Assembly (NCBI RefSeq): GCF_017654505.1
Contig: NC_054536.1
Coordinates: 32,010,446 to 32,074,445, forward strand
Length of the DNA stretch: 64,000 nt
From: Polyodon spathula
Lineage: Eukaryota > Chordata > Actinopteri > Acipenseriformes > Polyodontidae
Reading direction: 5' to 3'
Position 1 is the first letter of the stretch. Each line of letters opens with the position of its first letter. The notes beneath the pieces are model-generated. The model had not been told where the DNA came from. It saw nothing but the letters and a program-made list of their open reading frames with translations, and made no database searches. The translations under genes and the position numbers were made by a program. Below, one piece after another: positions 36,835 to 45,837 of this stretch.

Positions 36835-37975
36835 TACCTTGTCTGTGCGGTCAAACGTATGATGGAGCTTCAGAAATGTCTGGACCCTATCATAGATGTC
36901 ATGCGTTTTAGCTCTTTACATTCACTGTGGTGTACATGCTTGCAATCTTGTCACATCCAACTGGGCCTCTGCAGTTGCAGTTATCAGAGATGCTCTCCAA
37001 TAGGTTCAAGAGCTCGGCAACTTTTAAAGTGTATCGGTAAATATATGAAAATATTTGCAGCTATTGCCAGCAATGAAAATTGTTTTTAGCACACTACTCT
37101 GAAGTATTATCAAGCTTGGAAGAAACAGCACAGCAGATTATATCTGACACAGCTTCTCATGCCAATGGCTTCCTTGTTAGATTTCGAATGGGAAAAGACA
37201 TACTGGGATTGCACATGGCTATGCCTGCTTTAACACAGCTGAAATATCTAAATTAATCTTTCAGGTTTCCTCTACTTGTACTGATGAGATGTTGGAAGCA
37301 GTAGATGCCGTACAATGTGAACTGGATGCAATACGTAATGATGACTTCTTTACTGAACTGTTTGAGAAAGTGAACGAGCTAATCAAAGAGTATGACTTGG
37401 TAGAGCTGACAATTTCAAGATATCATAAACTGGAACCGCTACAACAAATTACTCCACAACAACATTGACCACTATTGACTACAGTACATTGAATATGTTG
37501 ATTCTGCAAAAGATAGAATATTACAATGATTTGATAGCAATGACCTTAAGCAGTACCAAGCTTTAGAAAATGTACTTAACCATGCAGAGAACAATTACAT
37601 TTTAGACAATTTTTTTTAGCTCAATCGTGATTCATTAATGACTCAACTTAGATGTTTAAAACAGCAAAATCAGTACATGTCAGTTGCTGAAGCTGCAAAA
37701 ATAATGTGTGACAACACATAACAGAAGTCAGGAGACTATTCCTACAGGTTGAGCAGCTTTTTCACCAGCATCTTCAGGCCAAGCGGAGCACAGTATGAAC
37801 AGTCTGCATCAATTGAAGACCTAGCTGCATAGCACTATGACTCAAAGCAGACTGAACTCTATGGCAGTGGCAAGCACAAAGCCATTCTTGACCAGATCGT
37901 TCCAATCGAATTGGAAAAGAGCTTCAGTTCCAGAATAGACATAAGGAAAAATCTTTTTGGGAATTTTCAGGGTGA
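36835..37975 (+). pseudogene. hAT-type transposase C-terminal remnant (tentative)
   Basis: Plus-strand text across several frames: SDTASHANGFLVRFRMGKD (about 37147-37203), ALTQLKYLN, SSTCTDEMLEAVDAVQCELD (about 37270-37330), AIRNDDFFTELFEKVNELIK (37329-37388), YDLVELTISRYHKLEP, then DSAKDRILQ and FDSNDLKQYQALENVLNHA (about 37502-37590). Known: in hAT-type (DUF4371-like) proteins a helical region with a basic cleavage-like segment precedes a block in which an F/Y-rich helix is followed by L-xx-RF-ds; the order here agrees. Many stops (near 37255, 37467 and 37533). The catalytic core and terminal repeats were not identified, so the superfamily call is moderate. Confidence 0.5.
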
Positions 37976-38300
37976 GGGATTTTTTAATTACTACATCCAC
38001 GTTAAGTCATTTAAATATAAATGAATGTTTGTTTTTGGTAACTAAATGCTCTAAGTTGTAAATACATTATAGTTTTGAAGTGATTCTGTTTAATGTTATT
38101 ACTGATGGTAATCATTTTTGCCCCCACCCTCCACCTTACAATTGAAATCGTTGCCATTGGTAACACACCTGCGGAATGCTGAACTTGTCTTAGGCTTGTA
38201 TTAAAAGTTATTTTTCCAACTGGAAAAGGCACTACTGTGTGCCAGAGCAATAGCCTTGCAATGCACTCTTGGGACAGGTGCCATAAGCTTGCAACCCCTT

Positions 38301-39012
38301 TGTGGAAGGGTGGTGGGTAATTCACTGACACAGGAGACAGACAGGTGAATTTGGCAACACCGCACAGGTGCCCAGTTTTATTTCAGGATGCTGTTTTTTC
38401 TTTAGTCCCGCAGATGGCGCTGTGGGTCCGTGGTCTGATTTACCAACGATGGTAAACAGAACCACGGGCATACCAAGCGATGGTACACAATACCGGTGCC
38501 CTTGCAGGTGCTTCGAAACAATAATTCAAAACAGAAGGCACAAAGAAACAGGGAAAATAAAACAGTAACAAAAACTACAAAGAAAAGGTGCTGCACTTTG
38601 CAGCGATATCCCGGTCGACGCTGCCCGTGCGACCCGGATCACCGTTCTACATTGCCGGCTCACTAGCCTGCTCTGATAAACTAATCAGGGGTCTGCCCAA
38701 GGGTTCCCCGCCCTCAATGTCTCGCTCTGAACCTCCGTTTCTTTCTGTCCCACTGGTTCTCGGTCGTTGACCAGCGCTTCCGCACTCTCGGCGCGTTTAA
38801 CAGGGCAGATCTGAGGAAACAACAGAGCATTAATTTATAGGGCTAACAATCTCCCAAGACGCGCCTCTCAGCCATTCAGAGAGGGGGAAAGTCCACACAC
38901 CCACTTTCCCACCTCCCTGTGTCACTGCCATGACTCACAGGCGGTTGTTGGACGACTGCCGCCCTCTTCCTGCAGCCCATGAACACGCCAGCACAGATCT
39001 CTCCCTGTTACA
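38301..39012 (-). repeat. 3' LTR of the Gmr1-like element
   Basis: 712 bases, homologous to 43401-44121 with the same TATA-like and AATAAA sites. In this copy the AATAAA (about 38378-38383) would serve polyadenylation. It lacks 9 bases present in the 5' LTR near its TGTAACAGG end. Confidence 0.94.
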
Positions 39013-39027
39013 TATCCTTCCCCTCAG
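39013..39027 (-). promoter_or_regulatory. Polypurine tract
   Basis: Minus strand CTGAGGGGAAGGATA directly abuts the 3' LTR, the expected position for plus-strand priming. Confidence 0.85.
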
Positions 39028-40589
39028 AATGACACCACTGGTTCATTCGAAAATCTTACACCCCCATGCCTTCCCGAGAGAAAAAGTTTGCGTTTTGATG
39101 CAGCTTTCCTACTCGGTGGACTACCCTGAAGGCATAGGGCTGCAAGATCAAGTACCACCGTGTGATTCTGGCATTGCTATCTTTCATCCGGTGAAGCCAT
39201 GCTAAGGGGTCATGATCTGTAACCAGGGTGAAGTGTCACCCCAGGAGGTAGTACCGGAGTGACTCGACTGCCCATTTTACCGCGAGACACTCCTTCTCGA
39301 TGGCGCTATAATTTTTCTCGAGGGGAAGGAGCTTCCTGCAGATATACAGGACTGGGTGCTCGCTTCACCGAACCTCCTGAGACAACACTGCCCCGAGACC
39401 TGTCTCTGACGCATCTGTCTGCAGGGTGAACCTCTTACCAAAATCCGGGCTGCATAGTACTGGCTTACTACACAGCCTCCGCTTCAAGGCGAGAAAGGCC
39501 CTCTGGCACGACTCCGTCCACTGAACTGTATTTGGGGCAGCCTTCCGGGTGAGGTCTGTCAAGGGAGCAGCGAGCGTAGTGAAGCTCGGGATGAACTTTC
39601 TATAATAACCCGCTAGTCCCAAGAAAGAGCGCACCTGGGTTATGGTTGTAGGAACCAACCAGTCAGCCAAGGCTTTCACCTTAGCAACTAGCGGTCTGAT
39701 CTGGCTGCCCCCTACTCGATACCCCAAATACTCCGACTCACTCTTCCCAATGGCACACTTCTTTGGGTTAGCAGTGAGCCCCGCCTCCCGCAAGGATTGC
39801 AGCACCACCGCCACCTTACACAGATGACTCGGCCAATCCTCGCTGTGGATAACCACGTCATCTATGTAAGCAGCGGCGTACTGCTGATGGGGACGCAAGA
39901 TGCGATCCATCATCCGCTGGAAAGTGGCGGGGGCTCCGTGCAACCCAAAGGGCATGGTCCTGAATTGGTACAACCTGAAGGGAGTCGAAAACGCCGTCCT
40001 CTCTCTAGATTCCGGGGTCAGGGGTATCTGCCAGTACCCCTTCGTTAAATCCAGTGTCGTCATAAAATGAGCTGTGCCTAGATGCTCCAGCAACTCATCT
40101 ACTCGGGGGATTGGATAAGCATCAAATTTCGATTTCTCATTGATTCGTCTGAAATCAATGCAAAATCGAGTTGACCCATCTGGCTTATCGACTAAAACAA
40201 TCGGACTGTTCCAGTCACTTTGGGACTCTTCTATTACTCCCAGTCTCAGCATTTCATCAATTTCCGCTTTTATTACATGTCTTTTACGCTCAGGTATAAG
40301 GTACGGCCTCTGGCGAACTAGCGCCCCCTGCTCAATATCAATGTGATGATGGGCTACTCGAGTCTGCCCCGACGGGAGAGAACACGTCAGGAAACTCCGC
40401 CACCAGACCGTGAGCCTGACATTTCTGCGTTGGTGCCAGATTCTCAGCAATCTGTACCGATCCTTTTCTTGCCAACACAGAAAGATCAGGTCCCAGGTCC
40501 GTGACGTCATCTGCATGCGTCACTAACAACGCCTCTGGTTGTAATCAAGGCTTTAAGAGATTGATATGATAAATGTGTTTCTCTGTCCG
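39020..40589 (-). pseudogene. Gmr1-like reverse transcriptase and RNase H, broken
   Basis: Continues directly from the integrase. Seen: a linker with two in-frame TGAs (about 40590 and 40552), then a frame change near 40375. After it comes a Gypsy RT: GVIEESQSDWNSPIVLVDK, CIDFRRINEKSKFDAYPIPR, LDLTKGYWQIPL, MPFGLHGAPATFQRMMD and the catalytic AAYIDDVVIHSED (about 39858-39880). RNase H follows: LQTDASETGLGAVLSQ, then after a TGA near 39373 YSAIEKECLAVKWAVESLRY, another TGA near 39234, and LVTDHDPLAWLHR. It ends shortly before the polypurine tract. All four premature stops are TGA. Catalytic Asp and Glu residues remain. Confidence 0.9.
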
Positions 40590-43331
40590 TCACTCCGGCT
40601 GGCAGATCTCATAGTCCACCCTCCCAACCTGGCGTGTAACCTCAAAGGGTCCTTGCCACTTAGCCAAGAGTTTCGACTCAGAACTGGGTAATAACAGAAG
40701 TAACTTATCCCCCGGCTGAAATGTGCGCAACCGGGCTCCTCGGTTATATTGTGTCTCCTGTCTGTGCTGCGCCTGCTGCAAATTGTCATGCGCCCATTTC
40801 CCCACAGACTCAAGACGTTTGCGCAGGTCCAACACATACCGGACGGTATTGGTCGAATTGTCCTGCTGTTCCTCCCACATCTCTCTGACCAGGTCGAGCA
40901 CGCCCCGGGGTCTCCTCCCATACAACAGCTCGAATGGTGAAAACCCCGTAGAAGCCTGGGGAACATCTCTGATCGCAAAGAGAAGGGGAGGAATCAGCTG
41001 GTCCCAGTAACGCACATCACTACGAATAAATCTGCGCAACATGTTCTTAAGGGTCTTATTAAAGCGTTCCACCAAACCGTCGGTCTGAGGATGAAACACA
41101 GAGGTCCTAATGGTCTTAATTCCCAAAAGCTTACATGTTCCGCGGATTAGCCGGGACATAAAATTGGTGCCTTGATCGGTTAGTATCTCCTTGGGAATCC
41201 CCACCCGGGAGAAAACCTTCACAAGCTCGTTGGCAACAGACTTAGCGGACATAGATCGGAGGGGAATTGCCTCTGGATAACGCATAGCGTAATCCAGAAT
41301 GACAAGTAGGTGGGTGTATCCTGCCGCACTCCTTTCTAGTGGCCCAACTATGTCCATCCCAATACGCTCAAACGGAGCTTCCACTAGGGGCAAAGGCACC
41401 AGTGGGGCTCGTGGAACGGCTCTAGGGCTGGCCTTCTGACATTCCCCACAACGCTCACAAAACCACTTAACATCGCCATCCAGCCCCAGCCAGAAGAACC
41501 GTGACACAAGCCTTGCTTTAGTTTTATCCCTTCCCAAATGACCAGACAGGGGAATAGCGTGAGCCAGCTGCAACAAATCCTCCTTAAAGGGCTGAGGAAT
41601 GAGCAACTGATGACGCACTTCACCGGTCTGGGGTAATTTATCAACACGGTACAGTAGGTCTCGATCAATTTCAAAGTGGGGGTACGTGGCGGCGCGTCTG
41701 GGCTCGACCACCCGACCATTAACCACCGCTGCTTGGTCAAAGAGCCTGCCCAGCACATCGTCACGCCCTTGCTCGAGTCGGAAGTCATGGGAGCGAGCTA
41801 AGAAATCAGCTCCCATGGCTTCCAACTCGGGGTCAGGTCGGTCCCGAGCAGAGGCAGCCAAGCCAGACCCCTGCGCTGGCTCCGCGACCTCCCCCCCGGA
41901 CTCTTCACCAACCGCCCCCACCTGAAACTTCTCCGACTCCCTCCATTGCCAGCCCTCATTCTTAGCGATCCGGCTTTCCCGTTTAGTTTTACGGGATTTA
42001 AACCTATGGCAAAACCATTCTGGATCGCGAAAGGGAAAAATCTTTCCAATTACTTCCTCTTTCTTAGCCAATAAAGAAGACGGGGCTGTCAGAGCAGCCA
42101 ACCAATCTTTAAACTGCTCACAGTCCCGTCCTAGAGCTACTGGTACCGGCAATCGAGGACATAATCCTACCTGCACCTGCGTCACCTGCTGGCCAATAGT
42201 CATACACACATTGATCTTGGGATAGGAGCGGACATGCCCATGAATACATTTAATATGCACCCGTCCCAATATGCGTTTATGCCCTGGTGAGATTAGGCTC
42301 TCCTGTACTAGAGACTGACCACACCCTGAATCCAGGAGAGCCTGGGTTTTTGTACCATCCACTGTCACAGGAATAACAAAACCTGTGTGCTGAAGTGACT
42401 GAGGTAATTGAACGTGCCTACCTGGTCGGCTGAGGTCACACTCCATCACGGGGCAATCCCGGGCGAGGTGGCCCACCTCCCTGCACGTCCAACACCTCGG
42501 TGGGCTGGTTTCTCTCCCCAAAGTTTTGGCAAAAGGGGGAAGCACTGGAGCCATAAAAGGGGCTCGCCGATAAGGTGTCCACGCGAGACCCCGGTCCGAC
42601 ACTGCAGCAGGGCCGGGAGCTCCCGCCAACACCCCCCAATCAAATCCTGAACTACCCCTTCCCCCGAGTCCCCTCGCCCTCTCCTGGGCCAGTTGAGGGG
42701 TCGATCCGGTGGCCGCGCTCCTCCCAGACGGTCTCGCCGGCGTTGGCTCCGCCCCCTGGTACTGTTCCGCCAGTTCGACTGCCCGATCCAGAGTATCTGG
42801 TGCCTGTCGCTGGACCCATAGCCGAGGTCCCGGGGCCAGACACTCCAGAAACCACTCCACCACGACCAGCTCCACCAACCTGGCTTTGGTGACCGCGTCC
42901 GGGTTCAGCCAGCCCACGGCGTAATCTTTTAGCCGGTGGGCAATAGCTTGGGGGTGCTCCCCCACCGCAAACTGCTCCTCCCGGAATTTCTTCTGGTAGC
43001 CCTCCGGGGTGGCTCCCACACGACTCAGGATGGCTGCCTTCAGCTGGGGGTAATCCAGAATGTGCTCCGGGGACAGCGTCCTCGCAGCTGCTTGAGCCTC
43101 CCCGGTGAGCTGGGGCAACAAACAGCTAGCCCACTGGGCTTGGGGCCACCTGGCCGAGATCGCCATGGCCTCGAACACATCCAAGTAGGCGTCAGGTCGA
43201 TCCTCGGCCATCATTTTGGTGGGTCTTTGTAGGTAGTGGTCTGGAGCTGCGGGTCTAGCCGCCCCCTGCACTGCTGCGGTGAACGTCTGTCGCAGGAGGT
43301 CCATCATTACGACAAACTGGGTAGCATCCAT
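40590..43331 (-). CDS. Gmr1-like gag-protease-integrase polyprotein, 913 codons, open
   Basis: The ATG at 43329-43331 is the first after the primer-binding site and opens a 913-codon frame. Domains in order: a helical gag/capsid part (residues 1-200, with a SCAN-like ARWPQAQWASCLLPQLTGEA stretch); a Pro/Gly/Ala linker; a CCHC zinc knuckle (C280, C283, H288, C293); an aspartic protease (LLDSG, D334); the integrase HHCC zinc domain (His near 591-598, C628, C631); and a catalytic core with D660 (GMDIVGP), D719 (LTDQGTNF) and E755 (DGLVERFN), spacing about D-58-D-35-E. A GPFEV/YEI chromo-adjacent tail follows. It stops at TGA (40590-40592), which sits where the frame would otherwise continue into RT, so it appears to be a truncation rather than a natural end. 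All catalytic residues survive. Confidence 0.9.
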   Translation of the reverse strand: MDATQFVVMMDLLRQTFTAAVQGAARPAAPDHYLQRPTKMMAEDRPDAYLDVFEAMAISARWPQAQWASCLLPQLTGEAQAAARTLSPEHILDYPQLKAAILSRVGATPEGYQKKFREEQFAVGEHPQAIAHRLKDYAVGWLNPDAVTKARLVELVVVEWFLECLAPGPRLWVQRQAPDTLDRAVELAEQYQGAEPTPARPSGRSAATGSTPQLAQERARGLGGRGSSGFDWGVLAGAPGPAAVSDRGLAWTPYRRAPFMAPVLPPFAKTLGRETSPPRCWTCREVGHLARDCPVMECDLSRPGRHVQLPQSLQHTGFVIPVTVDGTKTQALLDSGCGQSLVQESLISPGHKRILGRVHIKCIHGHVRSYPKINVCMTIGQQVTQVQVGLCPRLPVPVALGRDCEQFKDWLAALTAPSSLLAKKEEVIGKIFPFRDPEWFCHRFKSRKTKRESRIAKNEGWQWRESEKFQVGAVGEESGGEVAEPAQGSGLAASARDRPDPELEAMGADFLARSHDFRLEQGRDDVLGRLFDQAAVVNGRVVEPRRAATYPHFEIDRDLLYRVDKLPQTGEVRHQLLIPQPFKEDLLQLAHAIPLSGHLGRDKTKARLVSRFFWLGLDGDVKWFCERCGECQKASPRAVPRAPLVPLPLVEAPFERIGMDIVGPLERSAAGYTHLLVILDYAMRYPEAIPLRSMSAKSVANELVKVFSRVGIPKEILTDQGTNFMSRLIRGTCKLLGIKTIRTSVFHPQTDGLVERFNKTLKNMLRRFIRSDVRYWDQLIPPLLFAIRDVPQASTGFSPFELLYGRRPRGVLDLVREMWEEQQDNSTNTVRYVLDLRKRLESVGKWAHDNLQQAQHRQETQYNRGARLRTFQPGDKLLLLLPSSESKLLAKWQGPFEVTRQVGRVDYEICQPE

Positions 43332-43378
43332 TGCCAGTCTGCTCCTTCTGTAAATGCACTGCTTGGGGCATTGCCAGT

Positions 43379-43398
43379 GAATCCCACTTCTTACACCA
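43379..43398 (-). promoter_or_regulatory. Primer-binding site, tRNA-Leu type
   Basis: Minus strand TGGTGTAAGAAGTGGGATTC, two bases from the 5' LTR. It differs by one base from the complement of a vertebrate tRNA-Leu 3' end as I recall it. The tRNA would prime minus-strand cDNA synthesis. Confidence 0.85.
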
Positions 43399-43400
43399 CG

Positions 43401-44121
43401 TGTGGAAGGGTGGTGGGTAATTCACTGACACAGGAGACAGACAGGTGAATTTGGCAACACCACACAGGTGCCCAGTTTTATTTCAGGGTGCTGTTTTTTC
43501 TTTAGTCCCGCAGATGGCGCTGTGGATCCATGGTCTGATCTACTAATGATGGTAAACAGAACCACGGGCATACCAAGCGATGGTACACAATACCGGCGCC
43601 CTTGCAGGTGCTTCGAAACAATAATTCAAAACAGAAGGCACAAAGAAACAGGGAAAATAAAACAGTAACAAAAACTACAAAGAAAAGGTGCTGCACTTTG
43701 CAGCGATATCCCGGTCGCCGCTGCCCGTGCGACCCGGATCACAGTCCTACACTGCCGGCTCACTAGCCTGCTCTGATAAACTAATCAGGGGTCTGCCCAA
43801 GGTTTCCCCGCCCTCTAAGTCTTGCTCTGAACCTCCGTTTCTTTCTCTCCCACTGGTTCTCGGTCGTTGACCAGCGCTTCCGCACTCTCGGCGCGTTTAA
43901 CCGGGCAGATCTGAGGAAACAACAGAGCGTTAATTTATAGGGCTAACAATCTCCCAAGACGCGCCTCTCAGCCATTCAGAGAGGGGGAAAGTCTACACAC
44001 CCACTTTCCCACCTCCCCGTGTCACTGCCATGACTCATAGGCGGTTGTTGGACGACTGCCGCCCTCTTCCTGCAGCCCGTGAACACGCCAGCAGAATCAG
44101 CACAGATCTCTGCCTGTTACA
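43401..44121 (-). repeat. 5' LTR of the Gmr1-like element
   Basis: 721 bases; minus strand begins TGTAACAGG and ends CTTCCACA. It contains a TATA-like CCCTATAAATTAA (about 43930-43942) and AATAAA in GAAATAAAACTGGG (about 43473-43486). A plus-strand frame at 43468-43668 is incidental. Confidence 0.94.
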
Positions 44122-44126
44122 CCCTT

Positions 44127-45544
44127 CAAAACACATTCCCCAGTGTCCTAGACCAAGACATCACCACTGCACCACCCCAGCTACATGAGTGAACACAGCT
44201 AACACCAGAGCAGTTGAGTCAGCTTAATGTTTACTGGAACCAGGCAACAATTAACAGCAATTAGTGTTAACAAATCATCATTAGCCCAACCTTAGCCTAA
44301 TTCATATTTATTACCAGGCAGCTGAGAAAATTATAGGTCATTATCATGGTAATCGTTCCTCTTGCTTTTGCCTGGGTAGTGGATTGTGTATCCAGACCAA
44401 TACAGCAAAATTAAATCAAAATGGAAATCAAACACAAAAGTCATCAGTAAAAATCTAAAGCAAGCTGTTTGCTCCCATTTTCCACAGAACCTGTTCAGAT
44501 GATGTTTGCTATAATTATACCAAACTGGCCAAGGTTATGACTTAAAAGGGAACTGTAACTCATTAATGGGACTAACAGTACTCAGCTAAACTGAGTTGCT
44601 GATCTGAATCATCAGAAAAAAATAATTGTTTACATAAAAGCATTGATAAAAGAAGCTCCTGAGCATTGTCTGAATGAGATGAATGGAATGAATTGACACA
44701 AGAAATAATTTGGGTACATGATACAATATCTTTGTATACCCGAATAGATAATTGCCTCCTTTAAATATATGCAAACTAATGAGAAAGACGTCTTAAAAGT
44801 ACAGTGGTATCCATAACATTTATTTATTTATTTATTGCCAATAGGTAGAAAACAATGTCCTATCCAATTGTTCTGCATTGATTTTGTTTTTAAAAGCAAA
44901 GCATGTTAGCTATTTTTTAATTATATATTTTAAATAAGGGGCCTGAGTAAGGTGAAACTGGTTACAGACCCCACTGTCCGTCCGCATTTATTCATCTGCC
45001 CCAATACTTGTTGAAGGACAGTGACAGTTCTTCTGTACTATCAAGATTATTTTTTCTTACAAAACATGCATATCAATCTAGGCTAGGCTTGCTCCTTTTC
45101 AACATTTATTTTTCAGAAGCTCACAAAATACTGCAATGAATCACCAACCTTTCAGAGCATCATAGTTATTTATGGGTTGACCCAGGAAACCTCATGAAAC
45201 CTGTTATTTGTGCAACTGGTTGCAGACGTTACTACTTTATGCACTAATTAGTATTTTCAATGTATGTTTCTGACCAGCAGCTGTCCAAATGCATCTGGGG
45301 CAGAGATATGTAAGCTGGGGAAAATCACAGTGCATAAAATGAATGCCACTTATACAGTACCTGACACTTTCCTATTTTGTTTTTGTTGGATACGAGTATC
45401 TCCGCCAAAGATCTCATAAATGAAAAGTGGCTAAACATAATAAACAGGTTTCATGGTGGTCATTGATTACAGTATTTTCTAAGCCTCTGAAAATAAAGGA
45501 GCAAGCCTAGCTATGAGTTTGAGATACTGCACTTTCTATAATAA
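44127..45544. other. Intronic DNA between the Gmr1 element and the SNARE exon
   Basis: No coding or transposon signal recognised. A short (TTTA)n run lies at 44818-44837. Confidence 0.5.
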
Positions 45545-45705
45545 GCAGCAGTAGAGGCGAGGCGTTTCGTCTCATCTGCCTTGGCTGACCTTTTGTGGCA
45601 TGACAGGTTTATTTAGTTTCCTATTTTATTTATAAAATGTGGTTGTGTGCAAGCTCTGCTTTTTCTCTATATAGTTTTGTGCATTTTTTCTAAATAAAAA
45701 AAGTT
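45545..45705 (+). repeat. Unnamed dispersed repeat, copy B
   Basis: Homologous to 24510-24690 (shared blocks gaggcg, ggcatgacaggtttatttag, tgcaagctct, tatatagttttg). It ends about 50 bases from the SNARE exon donor, so it is the nearest repeat to the exon. Confidence 0.5.
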
Positions 45706-45754
45706 TATCACAAAAAAATAAAAGAAAAGCTTTGCCAAGTGCCAAACTAGTTAC

Positions 45755-45837
45755 CTGGTGGTGACTGGCTTTTGCAAGTTCTTGATTTGCAGATTCCACG
45801 TTGGAGGATGTTGTCTGGATGTAGTCTTCGATGCTGT
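45755..45837 (-). CDS. tsnare1: TSNARE1-like penultimate exon: C-terminal half of the t-SNARE helix
   Basis: Seen: on the minus strand an acceptor (CTCTCTCCAG) precedes 83 nt of open frame and a donor (CAG/GTAACT). The exon needs one base from the preceding exon to complete Asp, then encodes SIEDYIQTTSSNVESANQEL and AKASHHQ, ending in phase 0. Known: the (I)DSIE start followed by an amphipathic heptad helix is the second half of the SNARE motif in the STX7/STX12/TSNARE1 group. Joined to the last exon it reads helix, basic linker, anchor, which is the correct order. The exon carrying the first half of the SNARE helix was not found upstream. The ATG-initiated minus frame 45626-45856 runs through this exon into intron and is not itself the gene. 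Confidence 0.85.

Larger units (their letters stand above)
38301..44121 (-). mobile_element. Complete Gmr1-like Ty3/Gypsy retrotransposon (5.8 kb)
   Basis: Minus-strand element with every structural part visible: 5' LTR 43401-44121, 3' LTR 38301-39012, perfect 5-base target duplication CCCTT (38296-38300 and 44122-44126), a tRNA-Leu-type primer-binding site, a polypurine tract, gag, protease, integrase, RT and RNase H. The coding order is gag-PR-INT-RT-RH, with integrase upstream of RT as in Ty1/copia, although the proteins are Ty3/Gypsy-like. Known: that arrangement defines the Gmr1 group of deuterostome retrotransposons. By eye the LTRs differ at roughly 25-30 positions plus a 9-base indel (about 4%), so the copy is moderately old. 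Confidence 0.93.
1941..45754 (-). other. Last intron of the TSNARE1-like gene, about 43.8 kb
   Basis: It is bounded by a canonical donor (GTAACT at 45754 downward) and an acceptor with a long poly-T tract (1941-1965 region) on the minus strand. It contains the LINEs, LTR elements, DNA transposons and SINEs listed separately. Insertions lie in both orientations. Inferred: these elements are tolerated because they sit in an intron. Confidence 0.75.

Noticed and set aside
38368..38770. Small frames repeated at 43468-43870 as a conserved gene pair
   Set aside because: They are equivalent positions in the two LTRs of one retrotransposon, so similarity reflects LTR duplication.
42408..43448. Plus-strand frames opposite gag as genes
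   Set aside because: G+C-rich antisense shadows of the 913-codon minus frame.
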